From NCBI GenBank assembly GCA_013003415.1, contig JABDJR010000145.1, forward strand, positions 1 to 5,971: DNA of 5,971 bases. The letters run 5' to 3'. A program made the position numbers and the translations under genes. Below the pieces are notes generated by a model, which was given only the letters and a program-made list of their open reading frames with translations, was not told where the DNA came from and ran no database searches. Source of the DNA: Candidatus Eiseniibacteriota bacterium (GTDB lineage: Bacteria > Eisenbacteria > RBG-16-71-46 > JABDJR01). Shown here one piece after another: positions 1 to 4,876 of the stretch. Every line of letters starts with the position of its first letter. The stretch's first letter is position 1.

Positions 1-120
1 ATATGGAACAACTTGCCGAATGTGCATGTCATGAGGAAATCATGCTCGTTCGGCCGAGTCAAGGATGCTCTCTCATTCGTCTTTCGCGAGTACGCTAAGA
101 CGTTGAGAGGAAACACTTAA
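1..120 (+). CDS. Possible 3' end of an unidentified gene (partial at the window edge)
   Basis: Reading from base 1, this frame stays open for 39 codons to a TAA at 118-120, just before the terminator region of the facing operon. The peptide begins IWNNLPNVHV and ends EYAKTLRGNT, and is basic with several aromatic residues. I do not recognise the family; a transposase C-terminus is conceivable but I see no diagnostic motif. A second plus-strand frame is also open here, from an ATG at base 3 to a stop at 96-98, so openness alone is weak evidence. A convergent gene ending here would fit the layout, because the neighbour on the other strand terminates within the next 100 bases. The start, true frame and product lie outside what can be seen. 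Confidence 0.3.
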   Translation: MWNNLPNVHVMRKSCSFGRVKDALSFVFREYAKTLRGNT

Positions 121-125
121 CGCAT

Positions 126-162
126 AAAAAAACACACTCGCCCGGGGAGAAGCGAGTGTGTT
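126..162 (-). terminator. Intrinsic terminator of the minus-strand stress operon
   Basis: AACACACTCGC at 131-141 is perfectly complementary to GCGAGTGTGTT at 152-162, giving an 11-bp stem with a 10-base loop. On the minus strand the stem runs straight into seven T residues (plus-strand A-run 126-132), the classic layout of a Rho-independent terminator. No T-run follows on the plus strand, so it should act mainly on transcripts coming from the beta-barrel gene, whose stop codon is about 50 bases upstream. Confidence 0.88.
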
Positions 163-166
163 CCTG

Positions 167-190
167 GACTTGCGCTCGAGAGCGCAAGTC
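167..190 (-). repeat. Perfect hairpin between the last operon gene and the terminator
   Basis: GACTTGCGCT (167-176) and AGCGCAAGTC (181-190) form a perfect 10-bp stem around the four bases CGAG. It lies about two dozen bases past the stop of the beta-barrel gene and only four bases from the terminator stem. It has no T-run of its own. It could be a 3'-end stabilising hairpin, the first half of a tandem terminator, or a protein-binding dyad. The structure is read directly from the sequence; the role is inference. Confidence 0.7.
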
Positions 191-213
191 TCCAAGTTGG
201 GAGCGGGCTGAGC

Positions 214-864
214 CTAGAACTTAAAGTTCAAACCTCCCGAAAAGTAGGTTGAGTCATAATCCAAATCTTCTAGATCCTCACCCAGCTCATCATTAAGTGC
301 ACGATCGGTGTTCATAAAAACGGCTCGGACTTCACCGAAGGCGGAAACTGCAGGACTCAGCGCCACTGCCGTGCCCAGACCCGCGTGCCATCCAAAAGTA
401 TCCGTCCATTCGTCTTCAAAACCCAAGAGTTCCAAAGATTCTGAATAGTCGTACTTCAGGAAGTACCATCCAGCACCCACAGCGGCGAAGGGAGCTATCT
501 TCCCGGAAGGCAAGTAAAACCTCCCTTCAACCGCCACAGGCACACTGCGCACATCAAACTGACTTTCATTGGAACCGTTTAGCAAAACATCGACCGAACG
601 CACATTGCGAAAATCAACAGAACCGCGAAGGCCTAGCCAAGTTGTAGGCATGAGTTCCAAGTGTCCCCCAACAAGACCGTTGCCATCCTCGGCCCCGCTA
701 TCTTGGGAATAGCCAACATGCAGACCGACGTTGCTACCCAGGGGCGACATGGTCTGCGCATGGGCGGAGTTGATTAGTCCGTCAATCGCAACGGAAAGAG
801 CTAAGGTCGTTAGCACGATTACCGTCGCGGCAATGACTAGATCCGTAACAAACCGGCTTCTCAT
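214..864 (-). CDS. Outer-membrane beta-barrel protein (OmpA/OmpW-like small porin fold), last gene of the stress operon
   Basis: This is a 216-residue predicted outer-membrane protein. Residues 1-36 form a signal peptide: a basic start (MRSRF), a long hydrophobic core and a cleavage site after AHA. The mature part alternates polar and hydrophobic residues with glycine and aromatic positions (for example FAAVGAGWYFLKY, GWHAGLGTAVAL, AFGEVRAVF), as expected of transmembrane strands. It ends in GGLNFKF with terminal Phe, the usual beta-barrel assembly signal. The length suits an eight-stranded barrel, and acidic stretches near 149-155 and 192-204 would be loops. I chose the ATG at 864 because an AGGAAGGAAGG Shine-Dalgarno lies four bases upstream and its ATGA overlaps the stop of the PRC-barrel gene. 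A start at 906 would put 14 extra residues before the signal peptide. The fold call is good; the exact family and any transported substrate are unknown. Confidence 0.85.
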   Translation of the reverse strand: MRSRFVTDLVIAATVIVLTTLALSVAIDGLINSAHAQTMSPLGSNVGLHVGYSQDSGAEDGNGLVGGHLELMPTTWLGLRGSVDFRNVRSVDVLLNGSNESQFDVRSVPVAVEGRFYLPSGKIAPFAAVGAGWYFLKYDYSESLELLGFEDEWTDTFGWHAGLGTAVALSPAVSAFGEVRAVFMNTDRALNDELGEDLEDLDYDSTYFSGGLNFKF

Positions 865-1262
865 GAAGCCTTCCTTCCTGCCGTGGCCGAGGGACCAGGC
901 ATCCAAATGCCGGGCTGAACGCCGTAGTAGCTATGGACATTCATGTGCCAGCGGTGGTCCCTGAAGTCCGGCCAGTCGTCCTTGTCAAAGCCGGGGGCTT
1001 TTTCCAGAAGCTCCTTCGAGACATCCAGCCGCAGGACTTCCTCGTCAGTGTCAATCTCAAGTCTCCGCCACGGAACGGCAAAGAGTTTTGCTCCCATCCC
1101 CAACACGCCTCCGAAGGACAAGACGGCGTAAGCGATGGAACCGCTGGAACACTCGAGCATGATCTCCTCGATCTTGCCCAGATCCTCCCCGTCCTTGTTA
1201 ATGACTTTTGTTCCCTTGAGGGAGTCTGCGGATAACAGTTTGTGAGTTTTTTCTTTCAACAT
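861..1262 (-). CDS. PRC-barrel domain protein
   Basis: This is a 133-residue protein with no signal peptide or membrane segment. Residues about 5-85 form a PRC-barrel: the segment GTKVINKDGEDLGKIEEIML, then IAYAVLSFGGVLGMG and KLFAVPW (60-65), then a strand ending RLDVSKE. The tail has the pattern common in stand-alone PRC-barrel stress proteins, APGFDKDDWPDF (89-100) followed by W and a YYG motif (112-114). PRC-barrels occur in photosynthetic reaction centre H subunits and in RNA-processing RimM, and stand-alone versions are often found near CsbD-type stress genes; their biochemical role is poorly defined. I chose the ATG at 1262 because AGAAAGGA lies nine bases upstream. The ATG at 1268 is only three bases from that site, and the one at 1289 has no ribosome binding site. 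The stop overlaps the start of the beta-barrel gene (ATGA). The gap to the SYLF gene is about 74 bases, with nothing recognisable in it. Confidence 0.88.
   Translation of the reverse strand: MLKEKTHKLLSADSLKGTKVINKDGEDLGKIEEIMLECSSGSIAYAVLSFGGVLGMGAKLFAVPWRRLEIDTDEEVLRLDVSKELLEKAPGFDKDDWPDFRDHRWHMNVHSYYGVQPGIWMPGPSATAGRKAS
869..879 (-). promoter_or_regulatory. Ribosome binding site fixing the start of the beta-barrel gene
   Basis: On the minus strand this reads AGGAAGGAAGG and ends four bases before the ATG at 864. It lies inside the end of the PRC-barrel reading frame, so ribosomes finishing that gene could reinitiate here. It supports the 864 start over the upstream ATG at 906. Confidence 0.7.
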
Positions 1263-1271
1263 GGGCATAAA

Positions 1272-1279
1272 TCCTTTCT
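1272..1279 (-). promoter_or_regulatory. Ribosome binding site for the PRC-barrel gene
   Basis: The minus strand reads AGAAAGGA, nine bases before the ATG at 1262 and three before the ATG at 1268. It falls inside the longest possible reading frame, which starts at 1289, so that longest version is probably not used. Confidence 0.55.
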
Positions 1280-1336
1280 GTTCAATCATCGAATAAAATT
1301 GTTTGCGTGGCAGAACTAAAGGCCAGGGTCTATTGA

Positions 1337-2050
1337 TTAGCGACCCGAGTCGGCATGAACGTCGAGTTCCGCTACCACTAAACTGAGCGCCTCGGGGGCC
1401 ATTACCTTGCCGGTCAAAACATGCTCGGCGTTGAAGCCCTTTCCATAGACATCTTCATTCGCACCATGGTCGAGACTCAAGACAGCGCCTTCAAGGGAGG
1501 CACCAGCGAACAGTCCTTCACTCCGCGAGTACGATAAGATTGGGGAGTCCACGGTTAGGTTTGTAGCGAGGCTCGCTTTACGCCCGATGGGGCCAACCGC
1601 GACGCCAATTTCTCCACCTAGCTCAAGGTTGTCTTCGAGCAGCCCCTCGAGACCATCCTTGCTCGTAAAGATAAGAACGAGATCGGTGGACTTTACCCCG
1701 GCCTGAAAACCGTAACTGGCTCCTCCAATACCGACGAATACTGGGGAACTCCATTCGCCATTGTCCAAGCGCTGGGAGACGATACCTTTACCGTATCGTC
1801 CGCCGACTAGAAGTGCGCCTTTGACAACATTAGGAATGATGGCAATACCTTCTGCCTTTTCGAGCAGATACTCAGGTATGTTGCTGTCTTCCGATTGCGT
1901 CATGGTATGAAGGACTTCAGCCGCTTTTTGCGTCCGCTCAACTTCATCTGAGATCTCTGACTTACCGTCAGCTAGCACGGTTCCTGGAACCATGGCCAAA
2001 GTGATCGCGCCCGTGAAGGCGTTCCTGAACCAGCTTTTTTTCAACTGCAT
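1337..2050 (-). CDS. Exported SYLF/Ysc84-domain lipid-binding-type protein
   Basis: This 237-residue protein has a likely Sec signal peptide at 1-27 (KK near the start, hydrophobic core AFTGAITLAMVPGTVLA, cleavage before DGK). There is no lipobox cysteine, so it is predicted periplasmic rather than a lipoprotein. From about residue 40 to the end it matches the SYLF (Ysc84) domain: a helical lead with AEGIAIIPNVVKGALLVGGRYGKG (67-90), a central SSPVFVGIGGASYGFQAG (101-118), and the hallmark SYSRSEGLFAGASLEGA (173-189), ending with YGKGF. SYLF domains in eukaryotes bind phosphoinositides; bacterial members are abundant but their ligand is not well established. The start is secure, with AGGAGG eight bases upstream at 2059-2064. 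It sits 39 bases after the DUF1328 gene in the same direction. With its neighbours it suggests a role in envelope or membrane stress; that function is inference. Confidence 0.92.
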   Translation of the reverse strand: MQLKKSWFRNAFTGAITLAMVPGTVLADGKSEISDEVERTQKAAEVLHTMTQSEDSNIPEYLLEKAEGIAIIPNVVKGALLVGGRYGKGIVSQRLDNGEWSSPVFVGIGGASYGFQAGVKSTDLVLIFTSKDGLEGLLEDNLELGGEIGVAVGPIGRKASLATNLTVDSPILSYSRSEGLFAGASLEGAVLSLDHGANEDVYGKGFNAEHVLTGKVMAPEALSLVVAELDVHADSGR

Positions 2051-2089
2051 AATAATTTCCTCCTAAATTTTGAAATAATGTACTTATCG

Positions 2090-2266
2090 CTACACCGTCG
2101 GTGCTTGACCGCGGATCGCTTTTGAGAGGCCACTGACAACGAGCAGCACCAGAAATACAACAAACAGAATCTTCGCTACCGTACCTGCCAGGCCTGCCAG
2201 GCCCCAAAACCCCAGGGCCCCAAAAACCAAAGCTAGAATGAAGAACAAGAGGGCATAACCCAGCAT
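2090..2266 (-). CDS. DUF1328 small membrane protein (58 residues)
   Basis: This small gene is easy to overlook. Translated on the minus strand from the ATG at 2266 it starts [10 protein letters not shown], continues through [18 protein letters not shown] and [17 protein letters not shown], and ends GQAPTV before a TAG at 2090-2092. It has two hydrophobic helices (about 3-23 and 29-46) separated by a glycine-rich turn, the characteristic layout and length of the DUF1328/YtjA family, including the conserved G-F-x-G-x-A-G and AKILF-type segments. These are inner-membrane peptides without an assigned biochemical function, often found beside CsbD-like and other stress genes. The Shine-Dalgarno TTAGGAG lies seven bases upstream and contains the stop codon of the csbD-like gene, so the two are probably translationally coupled. 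A longer overlapping frame at 1968-2207 on the same strand is a shadow of this gene and the SYLF gene. Confidence 0.9.
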   Translation of the reverse strand: MLGYALLFFILALVFGALGFWGLAGLAGTVAKILFVVFLVLLVVSGLSKAIRGQAPTV

Positions 2267-2273
2267 AGATAAA

Positions 2274-2280
2274 CTCCTAA
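2274..2280 (-). promoter_or_regulatory. Shine-Dalgarno of the DUF1328 gene overlapping the csbD-like stop codon
   Basis: The minus strand reads TTAGGAG, seven bases before the ATG at 2266. The TAG within it (2277-2279) is the stop codon of the csbD-like gene. A ribosome terminating there would be positioned on the next gene's start signal. Confidence 0.75.
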
Positions 2281-2480
2281 CCTACCCACTGAGGGGAAAA
2301 TTCGTCCAAGCGGCGCTCCGCCTCTTCCTTCTTCCAGCCGTACTTCTCTTGGAGTTTTCCGACCAGCTTCAGACGTTCGCCGCGAATTTCATCGATATCG
2401 TCATCCGTGAGCTTGTTCCAACGAGCCTTTATCTCACCTCTTAACTGCGTCCACTTCCCTTTTAGTTCATGGCTTTCCAT
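2277..2480 (-). CDS. CsbD-family general stress protein, first gene of the operon
   Basis: This 67-residue, highly charged, helical, soluble protein matches the CsbD family almost end to end: [27 protein letters not shown], then [28 protein letters not shown]. The LTDDD segment (24-28), the G-x-R-x-x-L-V-G-K-L-Q core and the KYG-x-x-KEEAE motif are the family signatures, and the length is typical. CsbD was named in Bacillus subtilis as a general stress (sigma-B) gene; homologues are induced by osmotic, starvation or stationary-phase stress in many bacteria, but the molecular activity is unknown. I chose the ATG at 2480 because AAAGGAG sits five bases upstream. The longer alternative starts with GTG at 2495 and overlaps that binding site. 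It is the first gene of the cluster and faces the intergenic region shared with the two-component system. Confidence 0.93.
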   Translation of the reverse strand: MESHELKGKWTQLRGEIKARWNKLTDDDIDEIRGERLKLVGKLQEKYGWKKEEAERRLDEFSPQWVG

Positions 2481-2485
2481 GGTTT

Positions 2486-2492
2486 CTCCTTT
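2486..2492 (-). promoter_or_regulatory. Ribosome binding site deciding the csbD-like start
   Basis: The minus strand reads AAAGGAG, five bases before the ATG at 2480. Because it would lie inside the longer GTG-started version (2495), it argues for the shorter 67-residue product. Confidence 0.75.
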
Positions 2493-2530
2493 CACCGTCT
2501 GAACTCGAACTCTTTATTGTGTGAATTGAA

Positions 2531-2593
2531 AGGTTGAGGCCTTTTCTACAAAAATGATTGTTTTGAAATAATGGCTTGTAAGTGCCTCAACCT
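2531..2593. repeat. Perfect 10-bp inverted repeat with a 43-base spacer
   Basis: AGGTTGAGGC at 2531-2540 is the exact reverse complement of GCCTCAACCT at 2584-2593. The spacer is AT-rich. The pair lies upstream of the csbD-like gene, with the nearer arm about 50 bases from its start codon. It could be two operator half-sites bound by one regulator with looping, or the base of a long stem in the untranslated leader. The match is visible in the sequence; any function is inference. Confidence 0.55.
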
Positions 2594-2637
2594 CCCAACC
2601 ACTGTTATATTTGTACTCCGTTTCGGATTAGCACTCC

Positions 2638-2664
2638 CTTAAAAGCACATTAAAATTTTTTAAT
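2638..2664. promoter_or_regulatory. Candidate OmpR/PhoB-family operator: TTAA repeats and an AT-rich dyad
   Basis: TTAAAA occurs at 2639-2644 and again at 2650-2655, an 11-base period, and a third TTAA falls at 2660-2663. The left part reads CTTAA, six bases, ATTAA, resembling the tandem half-sites used by PmrA-type regulators. The second copy is also the left arm of a perfect dyad, ATTAAAA-TT-TTTTAAT (2649-2664). Direct repeats at about one helical turn are typical binding sites for OmpR-family regulators such as the one encoded 70 bases downstream. AT-rich DNA makes chance repeats likely, so this is tentative. Confidence 0.4.
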
Positions 2665-2723
2665 CCTCGGGGCCCTCCCAGAAAACGCATCCGCTTAGCT
2701 AAAATAGCCCAACCCTCAGGCAA

Positions 2724-2729
2724 AGGAGG
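2724..2729 (+). promoter_or_regulatory. Strong ribosome binding site supporting a TTG start
   Basis: AGGAGG lies four bases before TTG at 2734-2736. The encoded protein begins exactly at the conserved first strand of a receiver domain (RILIVEDN) and no upstream ATG or GTG fits better, so TTG is the likely initiation codon of the response regulator. Confidence 0.8.
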
Positions 2730-2733
2730 CGAC

Positions 2734-3405
2734 TTGCGTATACTCATCGTTGAAGACAATCCCAAAATGGGAGAAGCCATACGTAAGGGACTAGCCGCCG
2801 CCGGTTACGTTCCAGAACTTCTAACGACGGCCGCGGAAGGCGAGTCGAAGGCCCTGCAAGAATCTTTCGATCTGATCTTGCTTGATGTCATGCTCCCCGA
2901 TGGCAACGGTGTCGAGATCTGCCGCAACCTCAGGGGGAAAGGCTTGTCGGTTCCTATCCTCATGCTCACCGCATTGTCCGGGACGAAAGACAAGGTCACT
3001 GGGCTGGATAGCGGAGCCGACGACTACATCACTAAACCCTTCACCTTCGATGAGCTCCTGGCTCGGATTCGTGCCCTTCTTCGGCGTGGCCGGGTGCAAG
3101 ATTCGCAAAAGTTAACCTGCGATGACCTGGTGCTCGATGTCAACAAACGCCAAGCCCTGCGCGGCGACAAACAAATCGATCTTTCGACAAAAGAATTCAT
3201 GCTTCTTGAGTACTTCTTGAACCATCAGAATCGGGTCATTAGCAAACAAGATCTGGCAAAAAATGTTTGGGATCTAAAGTTCGAACCCACGAGCAATGTG
3301 ATCGAGGTTTATATCTCAACTCTCCGAAAGAAGATCGACCAAGGTTTTAAACCCCTGATTCACACCGTGGTTGGCGCGGGCTACCGGTTTGGAACCCATG
3401 ATTGA
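2734..3405 (+). CDS. OmpR/PhoB-family DNA-binding response regulator
   Basis: This 223-residue transcription factor is the output half of a two-component system. Residues 1-115 are a receiver domain: acidic pair E7-D8, phosphoacceptor D51 in LILLDVMLPDGNG, conserved T79 in MLTA and K101 in ITKPF. Residues about 125-220 form a winged-helix DNA-binding domain, with LSTKEFMLLEYFLNH, the recognition-helix region SNVIEVYISTLRKKI and the terminal wing HTVVGAGYRFG. All key residues are present and the length is normal for the family. Translation probably starts at TTG with AGGAGG four bases upstream. Its stop overlaps the kinase start by eight bases, so the pair is co-transcribed and likely co-translated. 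Phosphorylation by the kinase should promote dimerisation and binding to tandem repeats; the TTAA repeats just upstream are a candidate for autoregulation. The specific regulon cannot be told from sequence. Confidence 0.95.
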   Translation: MRILIVEDNPKMGEAIRKGLAAAGYVPELLTTAAEGESKALQESFDLILLDVMLPDGNGVEICRNLRGKGLSVPILMLTALSGTKDKVTGLDSGADDYITKPFTFDELLARIRALLRRGRVQDSQKLTCDDLVLDVNKRQALRGDKQIDLSTKEFMLLEYFLNHQNRVISKQDLAKNVWDLKFEPTSNVIEVYISTLRKKIDQGFKPLIHTVVGAGYRFGTHD

Positions 3406-4876
3406 GAAGCTGAAGAGCATGTGGAGAAACCCGGCTAGCCTCCGGCGGCGATTGACCGCAACCTACGCCACCGTTTTTCTCGTCTTTCAGCTCGGCGCCT
3501 TAGCTATCGCCTGGGTTCTCCTTCAAGATACAACGACCCAGCGCATGGACGACCGACTCTTGTCGCTAGCCCAGAACCTCTCCCAAATGGTCAAATACGC
3601 TGGGGGCGAGAGCATCTCGACGGCTGACCTCCCCAGATTTCAACCTCTAGACCGGCGCTTCAGCCTCATTTCACTCCGGGACTCCACGGGTACTGTGCTT
3701 GCAGCTCGTTACGGGGCCACGCTTGAGCACCTGCCTCCGGTCGATCTGAATCAGGAGATTTATTTCCAGCCCGTTTCCTCAGACTATTCAAGAGAATTGT
3801 TCGGTCGCGAAAACACAGGTCGGCTCCTCACCTATCGCTTTGCTATGCCTCAAGGGCAGACAATCTTCATGGATCTTGTCGAGGTTCATCAGGGGCAGGC
3901 ACAGCAACGAAGACAGTTCATCTTTATTCTGTTGGCAGGAGTCTTGGGAGGCTTGGTGGCAGCCTTATTCTCCGGCTGGACCCTTTCAGGAATGGCCATC
4001 ACGCCACTTGAACAAATCACCGCGGCCGCAAAAGGTGTCCATCCAAGCAACCCTGGAACCCGTTTTAACCTCCCGGAGACGGGCGAAGAGGTCAAACGTT
4101 TACAATCTGAGCTTAACGAAGCTTTGGGAAGGCTAGAAAACGCGGTCTTAGTTCAGGAACGATTTATCGGGAATGTCGCTCATGAGCTGAAGACTCCAAT
4201 CGCCGTGATGCTTACGGAGAGTGAACTGATCGACCCTTCTACCGATAGCACCGAAGAGCTTCAGCAGTATCGGAAAAGTGTGACAACAGAGATGAAGCGC
4301 TTGGGAAGCATGGTCGAGGGCATGCTGACTTTGGCCAGATCGGATCAGGCCGAAATTTTTGCTCGCCAAACCGAAGTACCATTGAATGACATCGCTCTGG
4401 ATAGTGTTGTGCGACTCACGATCGAGGCCGAACCCAAAAGCATCACTCTTTTACCAACCCTCGATGAGTCGGGCAACGCCACAGTTCAAGGCGATCCCGA
4501 TCTCATTGCAACCTTGCTGGACAACTTGATTCGAAATGCGATTCGACACTCCCCCGATGGAGGAACCGTTGGAGTTACCGTGTCGTCGGGAGCCGACCAA
4601 GCCTTCCTTTCGGTTTGGGACGAGGGACCGGGGATTCCCGAACAGTATCTAGATCAAATCACAGAACCGTTTTTTCAAGTCCCCGATCAGCCGGGGATCG
4701 ACCGGAGAGCCCACTGGGGGTTGGGGCTTGCGATTGTGAAGACGGTGGCTTCGGCCCACGGGGGGAAACTCTCGGTGCGAAACCGGGAAGATAGGGGTTG
4801 TGTGTTTACGGTGGCTCTCCCCAACACCATGACTGGGCAGTTAGAAGGCGGTCCGGAACCCTCGCTCCAAAGCTAA
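3398..4876 (+). CDS. Membrane sensor histidine kinase, partner of the adjacent response regulator
   Basis: This is a 492-residue inner-membrane kinase. The basic N-terminus (SLRRRL) precedes a first membrane helix at about 24-42. A periplasmic sensor region spans about 43-173 and has no family I recognise. A second helix lies at about 174-196 and is followed by a HAMP linker. The dimerisation domain has the H-box NVAHELKTPI with phospho-acceptor H262. The ATP-binding domain shows the N-box DNLIRNAIRHS, G1 DEGPGIP (about 408-414), F-box EPFFQ and G2 GLGLAIV (about 441-447), so it should be active. It should autophosphorylate H262 and pass phosphate to D51 of the regulator. I chose the ATG at 3398, which overlaps the regulator's stop; its ribosome binding site is weak, as is common in coupled genes. 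A TTG at 3371 and an ATG at 3446 or later are less likely. The TAA overlaps the stop of the convergent gene. The stimulus is unknown; the overall plan resembles envelope or metal sensors. Confidence 0.94.
   Translation: MIEKLKSMWRNPASLRRRLTATYATVFLVFQLGALAIAWVLLQDTTTQRMDDRLLSLAQNLSQMVKYAGGESISTADLPRFQPLDRRFSLISLRDSTGTVLAARYGATLEHLPPVDLNQEIYFQPVSSDYSRELFGRENTGRLLTYRFAMPQGQTIFMDLVEVHQGQAQQRRQFIFILLAGVLGGLVAALFSGWTLSGMAITPLEQITAAAKGVHPSNPGTRFNLPETGEEVKRLQSELNEALGRLENAVLVQERFIGNVAHELKTPIAVMLTESELIDPSTDSTEELQQYRKSVTTEMKRLGSMVEGMLTLARSDQAEIFARQTEVPLNDIALDSVVRLTIEAEPKSITLLPTLDESGNATVQGDPDLIATLLDNLIRNAIRHSPDGGTVGVTVSSGADQAFLSVWDEGPGIPEQYLDQITEPFFQVPDQPGIDRRAHWGLGLAIVKTVASAHGGKLSVRNREDRGCVFTVALPNTMTGQLEGGPEPSLQS

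Larger units (their letters stand above)
2481..2733. promoter_or_regulatory. Divergent control region between the stress operon and the two-component system
   Basis: This 253-base AT-rich stretch separates two divergently read units, so it must hold promoters for both unless transcription enters from further away. I see no unambiguous -35/-10 pair. TAAAAT at 2700-2705 is a possible -10 for the regulator gene, but no good -35 lies 16-18 bases upstream. The csbD side has only weak candidates. The clearest structures are a spaced inverted repeat and a set of TTAA repeats, listed separately. I found no credible small gene. Confidence 0.6.

Noticed and set aside
933..1235. 100-codon plus-strand frame
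   Set aside because: It is antisense to the PRC-barrel gene, has no recognisable domain and mirrors that gene's codon pattern.
2184..2201. Tandem 9-bp repeat CCTGCCAGG in the DUF1328 gene
   Set aside because: It encodes part of the glycine-rich turn GLAGLAG, and the protein keeps the normal family spacing there, so it is not an insertion; codon coincidence explains it.
1968..2207. 79-codon frame on the minus strand
   Set aside because: It overlaps the DUF1328 and SYLF genes out of frame, has a low-complexity composition, and both real genes have family matches and ribosome binding sites.
2200..2221. Three G4 runs on the minus strand, possible G-quadruplex
   Set aside because: A fourth run of three or more G is missing nearby, and the runs encode conserved Gly/Ala residues, so the quadruplex idea is weak.
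2481..2733. Defined sigma-70 promoters for both divergent units
   Set aside because: Only isolated -10-like hexamers were found, without convincing -35 partners, so no specific promoter is called.
2821..3108. 95-codon minus-strand frame
   Set aside because: It is antisense to the receiver domain of the response regulator and has no family features.
3371..3397. Longer kinase start at TTG 3371
   Set aside because: It would extend the overlap with the regulator to 35 bases and add no recognisable residues; the ATG at 3398 gives the usual short overlap.
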